Assembly: GCF_030269605.1 (NCBI RefSeq)
Contig: NZ_BSTQ01000003.1
Span: forward strand, 248,001-312,000
Origin: Lentzea sp. NBRC 105346
GTDB taxonomy: Bacteria > Actinomycetota > Actinomycetes > Mycobacteriales > Pseudonocardiaceae
Length of the DNA stretch: 64,000 nt
Reading direction: 5' to 3'
In this document: in pieces, positions 42,555 to 52,269 of the stretch
How positions within the stretch are numbered: the first letter of the stretch is position 1
Layout: every line of letters begins with the position of its first letter
Notes under the pieces: model-generated
What the model saw: the letters and a program-made list of their open reading frames with translations, nothing else
What the model was told of the DNA's origin: nothing
Databases searched by the model: none
Position numbers and translations under genes: made by a program

Positions 42555-43510
42555 CCGCCGCGGTAGGCGCCGGGTGAGGAGCCCGTCCAGCGTTTGAACG
42601 CACGGTGGAAGGCGCTCGCCTCCGAGAACCCCAGCCGCAGCGCCAGTTCCTCCACCGACTCACCGCCGCGCACCAAAGACGCCACCGCCTGGTCGCGCAA
42701 CAGCTGTTCGCGCACCTCGCGGAACGACGTCCCCTCGGCGGCCAGCCTGCGCCGCAACGTCGGCGCGGACACCCCGAGCCGCTGTGCGACGGCTTCCAGG
42801 CCCGACTCCCCCGCCCCGAGCAGCCGGCGCACGTGCGCGGACGTGTCGGCGCCGTGGTCGCGGCGCGACAACAGCTCCGCGGGAGAGTTGCGCAGGAACC
42901 GGCGCAACGCGGCCTCGTCCTGCACCACGGGCATCCGCAGGAACTTCGGGTCGAAGAACATCGCGGTGACGGGCGCGGAGAACTCGAGCGGGCAGCCGAA
43001 GATCAGGTGGTACTCGGCGGCGTGCGGCGGTTCGGGGTAGTCGAAGGACGCGCGCCGCAACGGGATCCGGCGCCCGACGAGCCACGACGAGAAGCGGTGC
43101 CACAGCACGAGCAGCGACTCGGTCAGGAAGTGGTCCGGGTCGTCAACGAGCGCCATGTCGAGCGAGAAACGCCCGTCCACCAACGACATGGCGGGCGCGG
43201 TGTCGAACAGGCCGTAGAACGCGAGGCCGCGTCGCAACGCCGAGCCGAGGTCCGGGCAGTGCACGGCGAGCAGGCACATCGTCGGGAACGTGCCCCGTTT
43301 GGACGGACGCGGGCCGAAGCCCATGAACTCGTCGTCGAGCTGCTCCCACAACGCCTGGATGAGGCGGGTGAACTGCTCGGGCGTCACGCGGGCGCGGTCG
43401 TCGTCGAGCAACGAGGGGCTGATGCCCGCGGCGGCCAGGACCGGTTCCGGCGCCGGGCATTCGCGCAGCGCGGCGCGCACATAGTGGATCGCCACGGTCC
43501 TGGTGTGCAC
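42548..43510 (-). CDS. AraC-family transcriptional regulator
   Basis: 320 residues from the GTG at 43510; GTG at 43495 is an alternative and neither has a strong RBS. The N-terminal half is the arabinose-binding-like domain seen in OruR/ArgR-type AraC regulators (GISPSLLDDDRARVTPEQF near residue 28). The C-terminal double HTH is at about 225-318, with VAQRLGVSAPTLRRRLAAEG and LALRLGFSEASAFHRAFKRW. It probably activates a nearby or unlinked catabolic gene. No obvious partner is adjacent. Its 3' end overlaps the convergent NTPase gene. Confidence 0.9.
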   Translation of the reverse strand: MHTRTVAIHYVRAALRECPAPEPVLAAAGISPSLLDDDRARVTPEQFTRLIQALWEQLDDEFMGFGPRPSKRGTFPTMCLLAVHCPDLGSALRRGLAFYGLFDTAPAMSLVDGRFSLDMALVDDPDHFLTESLLVLWHRFSSWLVGRRIPLRRASFDYPEPPHAAEYHLIFGCPLEFSAPVTAMFFDPKFLRMPVVQDEAALRRFLRNSPAELLSRRDHGADTSAHVRRLLGAGESGLEAVAQRLGVSAPTLRRRLAAEGTSFREVREQLLRDQAVASLVRGGESVEELALRLGFSEASAFHRAFKRWTGSSPGAYRGGH

Positions 43511-43526
43511 AGCTGAGGTTAACGCC

Positions 43527-43558
43527 GACGGTGGCGCGACGTGTGCCGCGCCACCGTC
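43527..43558. terminator. Hairpin GACGGTGGCGCG/CGCGCCACCGTC
   Basis: 12-bp perfect arms with an 8-nt loop, 17 bp upstream of the araC-type gene and 150 bp past the DM13 gene stop. It may end DM13 transcription. The remaining part of the 200-bp gap shows only a GGTCTAGACC palindrome. Confidence 0.5.
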
Positions 43559-43710
43559 TGCGCAGGGCCCACCCGGTGAGCCGTGCTCCTCGCCGATGGG
43601 GCATCCGCCCGCCCATCGACAAGGGACGTTGTGTTGTGTCCCACACCACGGTAGAAGGTCTAGACCAGCACCGTCAATAGGGCCGAAAGGCTATATGTGG
43701 ACCAGACCAT

Positions 43711-44217
43711 TCAAGACGCCAATGGCGCCACCCCGAAGCCGGCCGAGAACCGCTTACACCAGATCACCACGGATCGGACGGACGAGAGGTTCACCTCGGC
43801 GGGAATCTCGTAGACCTGGTCGCCGCGGTTGCCCTTCAGCTTGCCCAGCGAGGTGAAGCCGGTGCCGAACTCCTTCTCCGCCGCGGTGGACTCCTTGTCG
43901 GACAGGTAGACGTAGAGGTCCGGCCCGTCACTGGTGTTCAGCCCGGCGAACTGGACCGAGTGCCGCCCGTCCGGGAGCCGCACGAGCGTCGCGGTGCCGG
44001 TGGTCTCGTGCTCCAGCGAGCGGAACATGCCGGACGCCACGGCCACCGGGCCGGCGGGAGCCTGCGCCGAGGACGAGGTGGAGGTCGAACTGACGGTGGG
44101 CACGAGCAAGGTCTCGGCCGTCGTGCGGTTGGTCAGGAGCCGCCACGGTTGGAAGAAGTAGAGCCCAACCCCGAGCACGACCACGAGACCGAGCAGCAGG
44201 AATCGACGTGTGGACAT
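43711..44217 (-). CDS. DM13 domain protein, membrane-anchored
   Basis: 168 residues. An N-terminal anchor at about 5-23 (FLLLGLVVVLGVGLYFF) and a Ser/Thr-rich linker lead to a DM13 domain from about 60 to the end. It contains SGMFRSLEHETTGTATL, GPDLYVYLS, and the conserved Cys in SVVIWCKRFSAGFGVA. DM13 domains are proposed to be extracytoplasmic redox or haem-like electron-transfer modules. There is no lipobox. It is divergent from a small membrane protein gene. Confidence 0.87.
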   Translation of the reverse strand: MSTRRFLLLGLVVVLGVGLYFFQPWRLLTNRTTAETLLVPTVSSTSTSSSAQAPAGPVAVASGMFRSLEHETTGTATLVRLPDGRHSVQFAGLNTSDGPDLYVYLSDKESTAAEKEFGTGFTSLGKLKGNRGDQVYEIPAEVNLSSVRSVVIWCKRFSAGFGVAPLAS

Positions 44218-44277
44218 ATCGGAAATACTGACGCAGATCCGGCCGAGAAGATCTTACGTAGTTGTTAGGGTCCGTCC

Positions 44278-44619
44278 GTGGAACGAGTCGGGCAGGCGGT
44301 TCTCGGCGTGCTGATGGTCGGCTGCGCGCTGTTCGGCCCGTTCCCGAGGCCGGTGCCGCTGTTGTTCGCCATCGCCGCGGTCGGCACCGCGAACGCCGCG
44401 TTCCCGATGATGCGCGTGTTCGGCTCCGCACTCCTGGGCGGGGTGGCGGCGTCGAGCATCGCGCTCAGCTCGGTCCCGTTCGTCACGTGCTCCACATCGA
44501 AGTTCACCGACGTGTTCACCTGTACGGGTGATGCTCCGGTGTGGCATCTGACCGGAACCGTGCTCGTCGCAGGCCTTTCCGGAGCCAGCCTGGTGCTGGC
44601 CCGGATAACGAATCAGTGA
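44278..44619 (+). CDS. Small integral membrane protein, unknown
   Basis: 113 residues from a GTG. Three or four hydrophobic segments are joined by short loops. One loop, VPFVTCSTSKFTDVFTCTGDAPVW, holds two Cys that could form an extracellular disulfide. No domain is recognised. The 60-bp gap to the DM13 gene must contain both promoters. Confidence 0.6.
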   Translation: MERVGQAVLGVLMVGCALFGPFPRPVPLLFAIAAVGTANAAFPMMRVFGSALLGGVAASSIALSSVPFVTCSTSKFTDVFTCTGDAPVWHLTGTVLVAGLSGASLVLARITNQ

Positions 44620-44752
44620 CGGCGATCACTCAACCGAGCGGCTTCAGCGACCGATAACGCATCCAGGTGAGCGATGTCCTGCGTTCGGGCTACCGGTATG
44701 GTCGCCGACGGGGATGATCTCACCTCTCTTTCCAAACCAGCGAGGAGGAACT

Positions 44753-45145
44753 TTGCGCGCACTGTGGGCCGCATCCGGCTCTGCCGTGCTCGGTTCCGCG
44801 CTGCTGGGCGTACTGGTGGGAGTCGTGATGGGTGGCGCGGACGAGGATCCGTTGAGCAGAACACCCGCGTCCACCTGGATCAGCAGCACACCGAGCGCCA
44901 GCAGGTCGACGTCGTCCAGCGCCCCATCCAGCAGCGTTGTTTCGACGAGCCCTTCGTCGGCGGCCGTCCAGGCCCCGAAGGCCACGCAGAACCAGACGTC
45001 CGCGCCGCCGCCCCCGCCGCCGCCTGCGGAGACCAAGCCGCCCGCGCCGACGACGACGGCGACGCCCTCCGGCTGGCCGTGCAGCCCGCTGAACCCGCTG
45101 CCACCGCCGCAGTGCAAGAACATGGAGAACAAGGGCAAGGGCTGA
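44753..45145 (+). CDS. Secreted/anchored Ser-Pro-rich protein
   Basis: 130 residues from a TTG at 44753, chosen because GAGGAGGAA lies directly upstream. An N-terminal hydrophobic segment (AVLGSALLGVLVGVVMGG) is followed by a low-complexity Ser/Thr stretch and an APPPPPPPAETKPPAP region. The tail has two Cys (GWPCSPL and PPQCKN). It looks like an exported, wall-spanning stalk protein without a catalytic domain. Function unknown. It lies next to an IS110 insertion, but its stop is intact. Confidence 0.6.
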   Translation: MRALWAASGSAVLGSALLGVLVGVVMGGADEDPLSRTPASTWISSTPSASRSTSSSAPSSSVVSTSPSSAAVQAPKATQNQTSAPPPPPPPAETKPPAPTTTATPSGWPCSPLNPLPPPQCKNMENKGKG

Positions 45146-45224
45146 CCCCGGCGAGTCCCACGCTCGCGCCATTGGGCTGCGCCCCCCGGTATCCAGCGTA
45201 TCGGCCAGGTCTGACAATCCCGCG

Positions 45225-45237
45225 TGTCGTACGTTCC
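45225..45237. repeat. 13-bp direct repeat at the left (3') side of IS110
   Basis: TGTCGTACGTTCC, identical to 46686-46698. It contains the palindrome GTCGTAC-like core TACG/CGTA and marks one insertion boundary. Confidence 0.6.
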
Positions 45238-45263
45238 TGCCCCCTGTGAAGCTCCTATGGTTG

Positions 45264-46430
45264 TCAAGCTGCTTGCAGCGCTTGAAGGTCGGCCATGAGG
45301 CGGGGGTAGATTTCGCGGGCGAGGTAGCGCTTGAGGCATCTGATGAGGTGTTTCTTGGTCATTTTGGTGCCGGGGCGGAGCCGTTCGCGCATGTAGGTGC
45401 GGGTGGGTTCGTGGGTGGCCAGCCGGGTGATGATGATCCGGTAGAGGGCGGCGTTGGCGTGGCGGTCGCCGGCGCGGGAGAGCCGGTGGTGTTCGTGTTT
45501 GCCGCTGCTGGCGTCCTGGGGTGCGACGCCGGTGAGGGTGGCGAAGGCGGTCTCGCTGTGCAGCCGGTCGGGGTGATCGCCTGCGGTGACCAGGAGTTGC
45601 CCGGTGGTGTGGGTGCCCAGGCCGTGCAGGGCCATGGTGCGGGGTGCGATGCGGTGCAGCAGGGCGTCCAGTGTGGAGTCCAGGTCGTGGATGCGGCTGG
45701 TGTGGAAGGTGATCTGCCCGGCGAGCTCGCTTAGTGCGGCGCGGACCGCTGTGCCGGAGTCGAGCAGGGTCTGGGCGAGGGCGGCGGCGGAGACGGTGCG
45801 GGTTTTGCTGCCGGTGCGGGGTGTGGGCAGGGGGTCGGCGGCGAGGGTGGCGCAGCGCCGGAGCAGGGCGGTGGTGGACAGGCCGTGCAGGGCCTCGCGG
45901 AGTTCGGCGGGTGTGGTGATGAGCAGGGCTTTGAGTGCGTTGAGCGCCGCGGTGCGGGCGGTGATGTGCTGGTCGCGGGCGATGCGCAGCACCCGCACCG
46001 ATTCCACCGGGCCGGTGCGTGGTTTCGGGGTGGCGGTGGCCTCGCCGGACTGGGCTGCCGCGGCGGCGTTGATCGCGTCCTGCGGGTCGGACTTGCCGCG
46101 TAGCCGGCGTTTCTGCCGGTTCGGCCGGTTGACCTCGACCACCCGCACTCCCCGTGCGGTGAGGAAGGTGGTCAGGCCGGCGCCGTAGCAGCCGGTGCCC
46201 TCCACACCGGCCAGGGTGGTCGGGCCGAAGTCGGTCAGCCAGGCCCACAGCTGGGCGAACCCGGCGCGGGTGGCGGGGAATTTCAGTGTGCCCAGGGTGC
46301 GGCCGAGGGCGTCTTTGGCGGCGGCGACGTGAAACTCGAGGTGAGTGTCGATCCCGGCGGTGATCTCGCCGACCGGGTCGATCGGGCAGGCCGGGGTGGT
46401 GCGGGTGGACTTCGTGCGGGTCTTTGCCAT
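45264..46430 (-). CDS. IS110 family transposase (DEDD-Ser recombinase)
   Basis: 388 residues from the ATG at 46430, which matches the family start; the frame continues upstream into the leader. The RuvC-like N-terminal DEDD domain shows AGIDTHLEFHVA near residue 26, LAGVEGTGCYG near 72 and GKSDPQDA near 110. The C-terminal Tnp20 domain has LTGVAPQDASSGKHEHHRLSR near residue 297, with the catalytic Ser, and ALYRIIITRLA. It appears intact. IS110 transposases are guided by a bridge RNA from the element's own non-coding end. Confidence 0.93.
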   Translation of the reverse strand: MAKTRTKSTRTTPACPIDPVGEITAGIDTHLEFHVAAAKDALGRTLGTLKFPATRAGFAQLWAWLTDFGPTTLAGVEGTGCYGAGLTTFLTARGVRVVEVNRPNRQKRRLRGKSDPQDAINAAAAAQSGEATATPKPRTGPVESVRVLRIARDQHITARTAALNALKALLITTPAELREALHGLSTTALLRRCATLAADPLPTPRTGSKTRTVSAAALAQTLLDSGTAVRAALSELAGQITFHTSRIHDLDSTLDALLHRIAPRTMALHGLGTHTTGQLLVTAGDHPDRLHSETAFATLTGVAPQDASSGKHEHHRLSRAGDRHANAALYRIIITRLATHEPTRTYMRERLRPGTKMTKKHLIRCLKRYLAREIYPRLMADLQALQAA

Positions 46431-46685
46431 GCTGGTGAGGCCATCCTGTTCGCGGCTACGGGCGGGTGGCATGCACCGGGCCCGGCGGGCGGACAGGACA
46501 GTGATGGGGCGCCTGCGGCAACAGGCTCCTATGAGGTCACGGTCGCCGGGGCTGGTGCGCACCGGTGGTCCTCACCAGCCCGGACGTCAGATCTCACGAA
46601 AGGCACGAAACCGGTCATACGTCGAGACAGACCAGACCGGCGAGGACCACCAGCAGCATCCTCACGGACGCAACCCCATCCTCAC
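46431..46685 (-). ncRNA. Bridge-RNA candidate in the IS110 leader
   Basis: 255 nt of leader upstream of the transposase, where IS110-group elements encode bridge RNA. Predicted stems: GCCTG/CAGGC (46511-46526); CCGGGGCTGGTG/CACCAGCCCGG with a 15-nt loop (46546-46583); CCGGTC/GACCGG with an 18-nt loop (46611-46640). A long-range perfect 10-bp pairing GGTGGTCCTC/GAGGACCACC joins 46564-46573 to 46642-46651 and competes with the second stem. Large loops of this kind fit target- and donor-binding loops. Confidence 0.45.
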
Positions 46686-46698
46686 TGTCGTACGTTCC
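46686..46698. repeat. 13-bp direct repeat at the right (5') side of IS110
   Basis: TGTCGTACGTTCC; see the copy at 45225. A further partial copy CGTACGTTC lies just beyond, near 46711. Confidence 0.6.
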
Positions 46699-46797
46699 CG
46701 GCCTCCGAACCGTACGTTCGCGGCCAGCGGGGCCGGGTCCTCCAGGACTTAACAGCGGTGTAGCGCCGACACAACAGGCCATGGCAACCCTGGAGTC

Positions 46798-47847
46798 ATG
46801 AACTCCACCTGGCGCCTGCGTGTGGAACTCGCCGACAGCCCCGGAGCGCTAGCGCGCGTGACGATCCGGCTGGCGGACGCCGACTGCAACGTCCTCGCGC
46901 TGTCCGTCATCCCGGTGCCGGGCGGCGTGCTGGACGAGCTGGTCGTACAGACCGGCCCCGGCGTGCTGCCCGCGGACCTGGTGGCGGCGGTGCGCAGCGA
47001 AGGCGGCCGGTGCGTCGGCATCACGCCCGCGAACCTGCGCGACCTCGTCGACAGCCCCACGGCCGCCCTCCGCGCGGCGGCGAACGCGATGCAGGACGGC
47101 AACGTCACCGACGCGCTGCGCAAAGTCCTGGCGGCGGACTCGGTCGTCGTGTCGCCGGACGAACCCACCGACGAGCCCGGACACCACATCCGGATGACCG
47201 CGCCCGACGGCACCGTCGTCGAGGCAAGGCGGGGCTGGTCGCCGTTCACCCAGGTCGAACTGGCCCGCGGAAAGGCGTTGCTCGACCTGTTGTCGGTGCC
47301 GCCGCCACGGATTCGCGCGGCGATGAGCGACGACGGGATGGCATTGGTGCTGCGGCCCGGCCTGCCGTCGGACGAGAACGCGGTCGCGGACCTGCACACG
47401 CGCTGCTCGCTGCGGACGATGTTCAGCCGCTACCACGCGGGCATGCGCTCGGTGCCGCGCCGCTGGCTGCACCGGCTGCTCAGCCCGCCACGCGGCAGCA
47501 CGATCCTCGTGCAGTGCGCGGACCGGGTGATCGCGCTCGGTCAGCTCATCCGGATGTCCACTCCGGAATGCGCGGAGGTCTCGCTGCTCGTCGAGGACGC
47601 GTGGCAGCACCGCGGCGTCGGCACGGCGTTGCTCTCGGCGCTGGCGGACACCGCCCGCGCGGCCGGCTACCGCGAGCTCGTCGCGTGGTGCCTGCCGTCC
47701 GAGGACGGCCTGCGGCGCACGGCCGAACGCGCAGGGTTGCCTTCGTCCGTTCGGCGGGAGGACGGGTTGTTACGCGTTACGCTCCACCCGCACGCGGGCA
47801 CGATTCAGCGCCCAATTGCGACACTTTCTCTCGACAATTCGCGTTGA
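46798..47847 (+). CDS. ACT-GNAT fusion acetyltransferase
   Basis: 349 residues. The N-terminal ACT domain (about 5-80) has RVELADSPGALARVTIRLAD and a beta strand with NVLALSVIPVPGG. A linker with VVEARRGWSPFTQVELAR follows. The C-terminal GNAT domain (about 180-330) has VLRPGLPSDENAVADLH and the acetyl-CoA motif WQHRGVGTALLSALADTA near residue 275. ACT-GNAT fusions are described in actinobacteria as protein-lysine acetyltransferases whose activity responds to an amino acid bound at the ACT domain. The amino acid and targets here are not known. It is a single gene after the IS110 element. Confidence 0.9.
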   Translation: MNSTWRLRVELADSPGALARVTIRLADADCNVLALSVIPVPGGVLDELVVQTGPGVLPADLVAAVRSEGGRCVGITPANLRDLVDSPTAALRAAANAMQDGNVTDALRKVLAADSVVVSPDEPTDEPGHHIRMTAPDGTVVEARRGWSPFTQVELARGKALLDLLSVPPPRIRAAMSDDGMALVLRPGLPSDENAVADLHTRCSLRTMFSRYHAGMRSVPRRWLHRLLSPPRGSTILVQCADRVIALGQLIRMSTPECAEVSLLVEDAWQHRGVGTALLSALADTARAAGYRELVAWCLPSEDGLRRTAERAGLPSSVRREDGLLRVTLHPHAGTIQRPIATLSLDNSR

Positions 47848-47928
47848 GCAGCGCGGAAACCCTCCCGGGAGATCTCTTCGGGCTAAGCTGAGCCCGATTG
47901 GGATCGTTTTCATAGGGAGTGGTGCTGG

Positions 47929-48948
47929 GTGTCGATCCACGCGCGTCCGACGCTGGAGGACGTGGCCGCCAGGGCCGGGGTTTCCCGCGCGACGGCGTCA
48001 CGCGTGCTGAACTCCTCCCCGCGGGTCAGCCCCGAGGCGCTGGAGGCGGTCACGGCGGCCGTGTCCGAACTCGGTTATCAACCGAACCGCGCGGCACGGG
48101 CGCTGGTTACCCGACGCACGGGCGCGGTCGCGGTCGTATTCTCCGAGCCGGAACCGAAAATCTTCGACGACCCGCATTTCGCGCGGTTGATCCGGGCCGG
48201 CGCACGCGCGCTGGCGGACGTCGATGTGCAGATGGTTTTGATGCTCGTGCACTCCCCGGACGACCAGGCGCGCGCGCACCGGTTCCTGGCGGGCGGTCAC
48301 GTGGACGGCGCGCTGGTGTTCGCACCGCACCAGAACGATCAGCTGGTGTCGATCGTGAAGAAGCTCCCGCTGCCGGTCGTCTACGCCGGTAAGCCGTGGG
48401 GTCCGCTGCGTGGCCTGCACCTGGTCGACAACGACAACGAGGGCGGCGCCGTCCTGGCCACCGAGCACCTCAGGTCGTTGGGCCGCAAGAAGATCGTGCA
48501 CGTCACGGGCCCGCTGGACGAGCTGTCCGCGATCGACCGCCTGTCGGGCTTCAAGTCCGCCATGGGCATCGACGACAAGGCCGTCGCGAAGCTCACCGCC
48601 GACGGTGGGTTCACCAAGCAGGGCGGCCGCAAGGCCATGACCGAGCTGATGGCCAAGGTGCCGGACCTCGACGCGGTGTTCGTCGCGTCCGACCTCATGG
48701 CCGCGGGCGCGCTGGAAGCCCTGCAGGAGGCCGGGAAGCGCATCCCGGAGGACGTCGCCGTCGTCGGGTTCGACGACCACGTGGCGATCGCCGAGCACAC
48801 CGAGCCGCCGCTGACCTCCGTGCGGCAGGACTCCGACCAGCAGGTCAAGCACATGGTCGCGCACCTGATGAAGCTCGTGCGCGAGGAGCCGGTGAAGCAG
48901 AAGCGCGAGATGCTTCCCACCACGCTGGTCCGCCGCGAGTCCGCCTGA
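47929..48948 (+). CDS. LacI-family repressor, CebR-like
   Basis: 339 residues from a GTG. The HTH at about 8-30 has TLEDVAARAGVSRATASRVLNSS. The hinge is YQPNRAARALVTRRTGAVAV, followed by a periplasmic-binding-protein-like ligand domain with DNDNEGGAVLATEHL and VVGFDDHVAIAEHTEPPLTSV. It is convergent with a beta-glucosidase and sugar ABC operon whose two ends carry TGAGAGCGCTCTCA. That site differs by two symmetric bases from the CebR/CelR box TGGGAGCGCTCCCA of Streptomyces and Thermobifida. It is therefore probably the cello-oligosaccharide repressor. Confidence 0.88.
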   Translation: MSIHARPTLEDVAARAGVSRATASRVLNSSPRVSPEALEAVTAAVSELGYQPNRAARALVTRRTGAVAVVFSEPEPKIFDDPHFARLIRAGARALADVDVQMVLMLVHSPDDQARAHRFLAGGHVDGALVFAPHQNDQLVSIVKKLPLPVVYAGKPWGPLRGLHLVDNDNEGGAVLATEHLRSLGRKKIVHVTGPLDELSAIDRLSGFKSAMGIDDKAVAKLTADGGFTKQGGRKAMTELMAKVPDLDAVFVASDLMAAGALEALQEAGKRIPEDVAVVGFDDHVAIAEHTEPPLTSVRQDSDQQVKHMVAHLMKLVREEPVKQKREMLPTTLVRRESA

Positions 48949-48963
48949 CCCGTCGAGTGAACC

Positions 48964-49010
48964 ATGGGGGGAGCCTTCATGGACCTCAAGTCCATGAAGG
49001 CTCCCCCCAT
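48964..49010. terminator. Long hairpin with 21-bp arms between lacI-type and GH1 genes
   Basis: ATGGGGGGAGCCTTCATGGAC and its exact complement surround a 5-nt loop. It lies 15 bp past the lacI-type stop and 33 bp before the GH1 stop, so it can serve both convergent transcripts. Confidence 0.8.
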
Positions 49011-49026
49011 ACCAACCCAGCGAGGG

Positions 49027-49040
49027 TGAGAGCGCTCTCA
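49027..49040. promoter_or_regulatory. LacI/CebR-type operator, distal copy
   Basis: TGAGAGCGCTCTCA, a perfect 14-bp palindrome, just beyond the stop of the GH1 gene. It is identical to the copy at 53564-53577 upstream of the operon. Confidence 0.65.
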
Positions 49041-49043
49041 GAG

Positions 49044-50468
<1,425 letters not shown>

Positions 50469-50472
50469 GAAG

Positions 50473-51297
50473 TCACCCCTTTACCGCGCCCTGCATGATC
50501 CCGCCGACGATCTGGCGGGACAGCAGGACGAACAGCCCGATCACCGGCAGCACCGCGATGGAGGCGCCGGCGAGCATCAACGAGTAGTCGGTGTAGTAAC
50601 CACTGGCCAGCGCGGACAACGCGACCTGCACGGTCGGGCTGTCGTTGGGGTCCAGCACGATCAGCGGCCAGAAGAAGTCGTTCCAGGCGGTCATGAACGT
50701 GAACATGCCCATGACTGCAGCCTGTGGCCGTACCGCGGGGAAAGCCACGTGCCAAAAGGTGCGCAACACCGAGCACCCGTCCACCCGCGCCGCCTCGATC
50801 AGCTCGTGCGGCACGGTCTCCTCACACGCCTGGCGCATCCAGAAGACCGCGAACGAACCGATCAGCGCGGGCACGATGACCGCCTGCAGCGTGCCGTACC
50901 AGTCGAGGTCCGACATCAGCATGTAGAGCGGGATGACACCGAGCTGCGTCGGCACCATCGAGGTGCCGACGACGATCAGGAACAACGCGTCGCGGCCTTT
51001 GAACCGCAGGCGCGCGAAGGCGAACCCGGCCAGCGAGCCGAGCACGACGTTGGACACCGCGACGGTCGTCGACACGATCAGCGAGTTCTGCATCGCCAGC
51101 CAGAAGTCGACCGTGTCGAAGACGCGGGTGATGTTCTCCACCAGGTTCCCGCCGGGAACCAGCGGCGGCGTCGCGTCGCCGAGGACCGAGTTGTCCTGCG
51201 ACGCCACGATGAACGAGTAGTACAGCGGGAAGACCGACGCCGCGAGGATCGCGGCGAGCAACCCGTAGACAAGGGGTCCGGGTTTCCGCATGGACAC
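50473..51297 (-). CDS. Sugar ABC transporter permease (CebG-like)
   Basis: 274 residues, start GTG directly after the preceding gene's TGA. Six TM segments and the EAA loop EACEETVPHELIEAARVDGCS near residue 160, which docks to the ATPase. This is the MalG-type inner-membrane subunit of carbohydrate importers. The operon has no ATPase gene; actinomycete importers of this class commonly share an MsiK ATPase encoded elsewhere. Confidence 0.92.
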   Translation of the reverse strand: MSMRKPGPLVYGLLAAILAASVFPLYYSFIVASQDNSVLGDATPPLVPGGNLVENITRVFDTVDFWLAMQNSLIVSTTVAVSNVVLGSLAGFAFARLRFKGRDALFLIVVGTSMVPTQLGVIPLYMLMSDLDWYGTLQAVIVPALIGSFAVFWMRQACEETVPHELIEAARVDGCSVLRTFWHVAFPAVRPQAAVMGMFTFMTAWNDFFWPLIVLDPNDSPTVQVALSALASGYYTDYSLMLAGASIAVLPVIGLFVLLSRQIVGGIMQGAVKG

Positions 51298-52269
51298 TCA
51301 CCCCTTGGACGCGATGCGGCGCGTCAGCCGGAAGTTGAGCACGGCGATGACCGCGATGAGCAGGAACAGCATCCACGCGATCGCCGCGGAGTAGCCCGCG
51401 TCGAAGAGCCGGAAACCCTTCTCGTACAGGTACATCACGAGCGTCTGGAACTGCCGGTCCGAGCCGCCCGTGCCGAGCGCCGTGCCGCCTGGGTCGAACA
51501 GCTGCGGCTCCGCGAACAGCTGCAGGCCGAAGATCGTCGACGTGACGACCGTGAACATGATCGTCGGCCGGATCGACGGCACGGTGATGGACCAGAACGT
51601 CCGCCACCGCGAGGCGCCGTCGAGCATCGCCGACTCGTACATGTCCTTCGGCACGGACTGCATCGCGGCCAGGTACAACAGCGCGTTGTACCCGGTCCAC
51701 CGCCACATCACCATCGAGCTGATCGCGAGGTGCGAGGCCCACGTCTCGGCGCGCCAGTCGATCGGGCTGACCCCTACCAGTCCGAGCAAGTGGTTCACGA
51801 TGCCGAAGTCGCGGCCGTACAGCTGCGCGAACACGAGCGCCACCGCCGCCACCGAGATGACGTTCGGCAGCAACACGCCCGCGCGCCAGAACGCGCGGGC
51901 GCGCAACCCCCGGTCGAGCAGTGCGGCCAAACCCAGTGCCGCCAGCAGCTGCGGCACCGTCGACAGCACGAACAGGCTGATCGTGTTTCCGAGCGCGTTC
52001 CAGAACTTGCTGTCGGACAACAGTTCCGTGTAGTTCCCGAGCCCCAGGAACCCCTGGTCGCCGTCGACGAGGTGCCACTCGTGCAGCGACACCCACGCGG
52101 TGAACAGCAACGGGTAGAGCCCGAAGATCCCGAACACCACGAAGAACGGCGCGATGATCAGGTACGGCGTGTACTTGCCGTCCCACCGTGCCAAGCGGTT
52201 CTGGTGCCGTGGCGCGGCCGAGGCGACCGCCGGAGCGGCCGCCTCGGCGCGGTCTCGCGTGACCGTCAC
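51298..52269 (-). CDS. Sugar ABC transporter permease (CebF-like)
   Basis: 323 residues; the GTG overlaps the binding-protein stop by 4 bp (GTGA). A basic N-terminal extension of about 30 residues precedes six TM segments. The EAA-type loop is SVPKDMYESAMLDGASRWRT near residue 220. It is a MalF-type permease that pairs with the next gene product to form the channel for cellobiose or a related beta-glucoside. Confidence 0.92.
   Translation of the reverse strand: MTVTRDRAEAAAPAVASAAPRHQNRLARWDGKYTPYLIIAPFFVVFGIFGLYPLLFTAWVSLHEWHLVDGDQGFLGLGNYTELLSDSKFWNALGNTISLFVLSTVPQLLAALGLAALLDRGLRARAFWRAGVLLPNVISVAAVALVFAQLYGRDFGIVNHLLGLVGVSPIDWRAETWASHLAISSMVMWRWTGYNALLYLAAMQSVPKDMYESAMLDGASRWRTFWSITVPSIRPTIMFTVVTSTIFGLQLFAEPQLFDPGGTALGTGGSDRQFQTLVMYLYEKGFRLFDAGYSAAIAWMLFLLIAVIAVLNFRLTRRIASKG

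Larger units (their letters stand above)
45225..46698. mobile_element. IS110-family insertion sequence
   Basis: The transposase gene (minus strand) plus about 255 bp of upstream leader lies between two copies of TGTCGTACGTTCC at 45225-45237 and 46686-46698. IS110 elements lack terminal inverted repeats and recombine at a short shared core, so a flanking direct match is the expected boundary. No coding region is broken. The exact ends inside or beside the 13-bp repeats cannot be fixed by eye. Confidence 0.75.

Noticed and set aside
44644-46248. 534-codon open frame on the minus strand
   Set aside because: It is an out-of-frame reading of the IS110 transposase that runs on across the Ser-Pro-rich protein gene. 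The real transposase frame carries all IS110 motifs.
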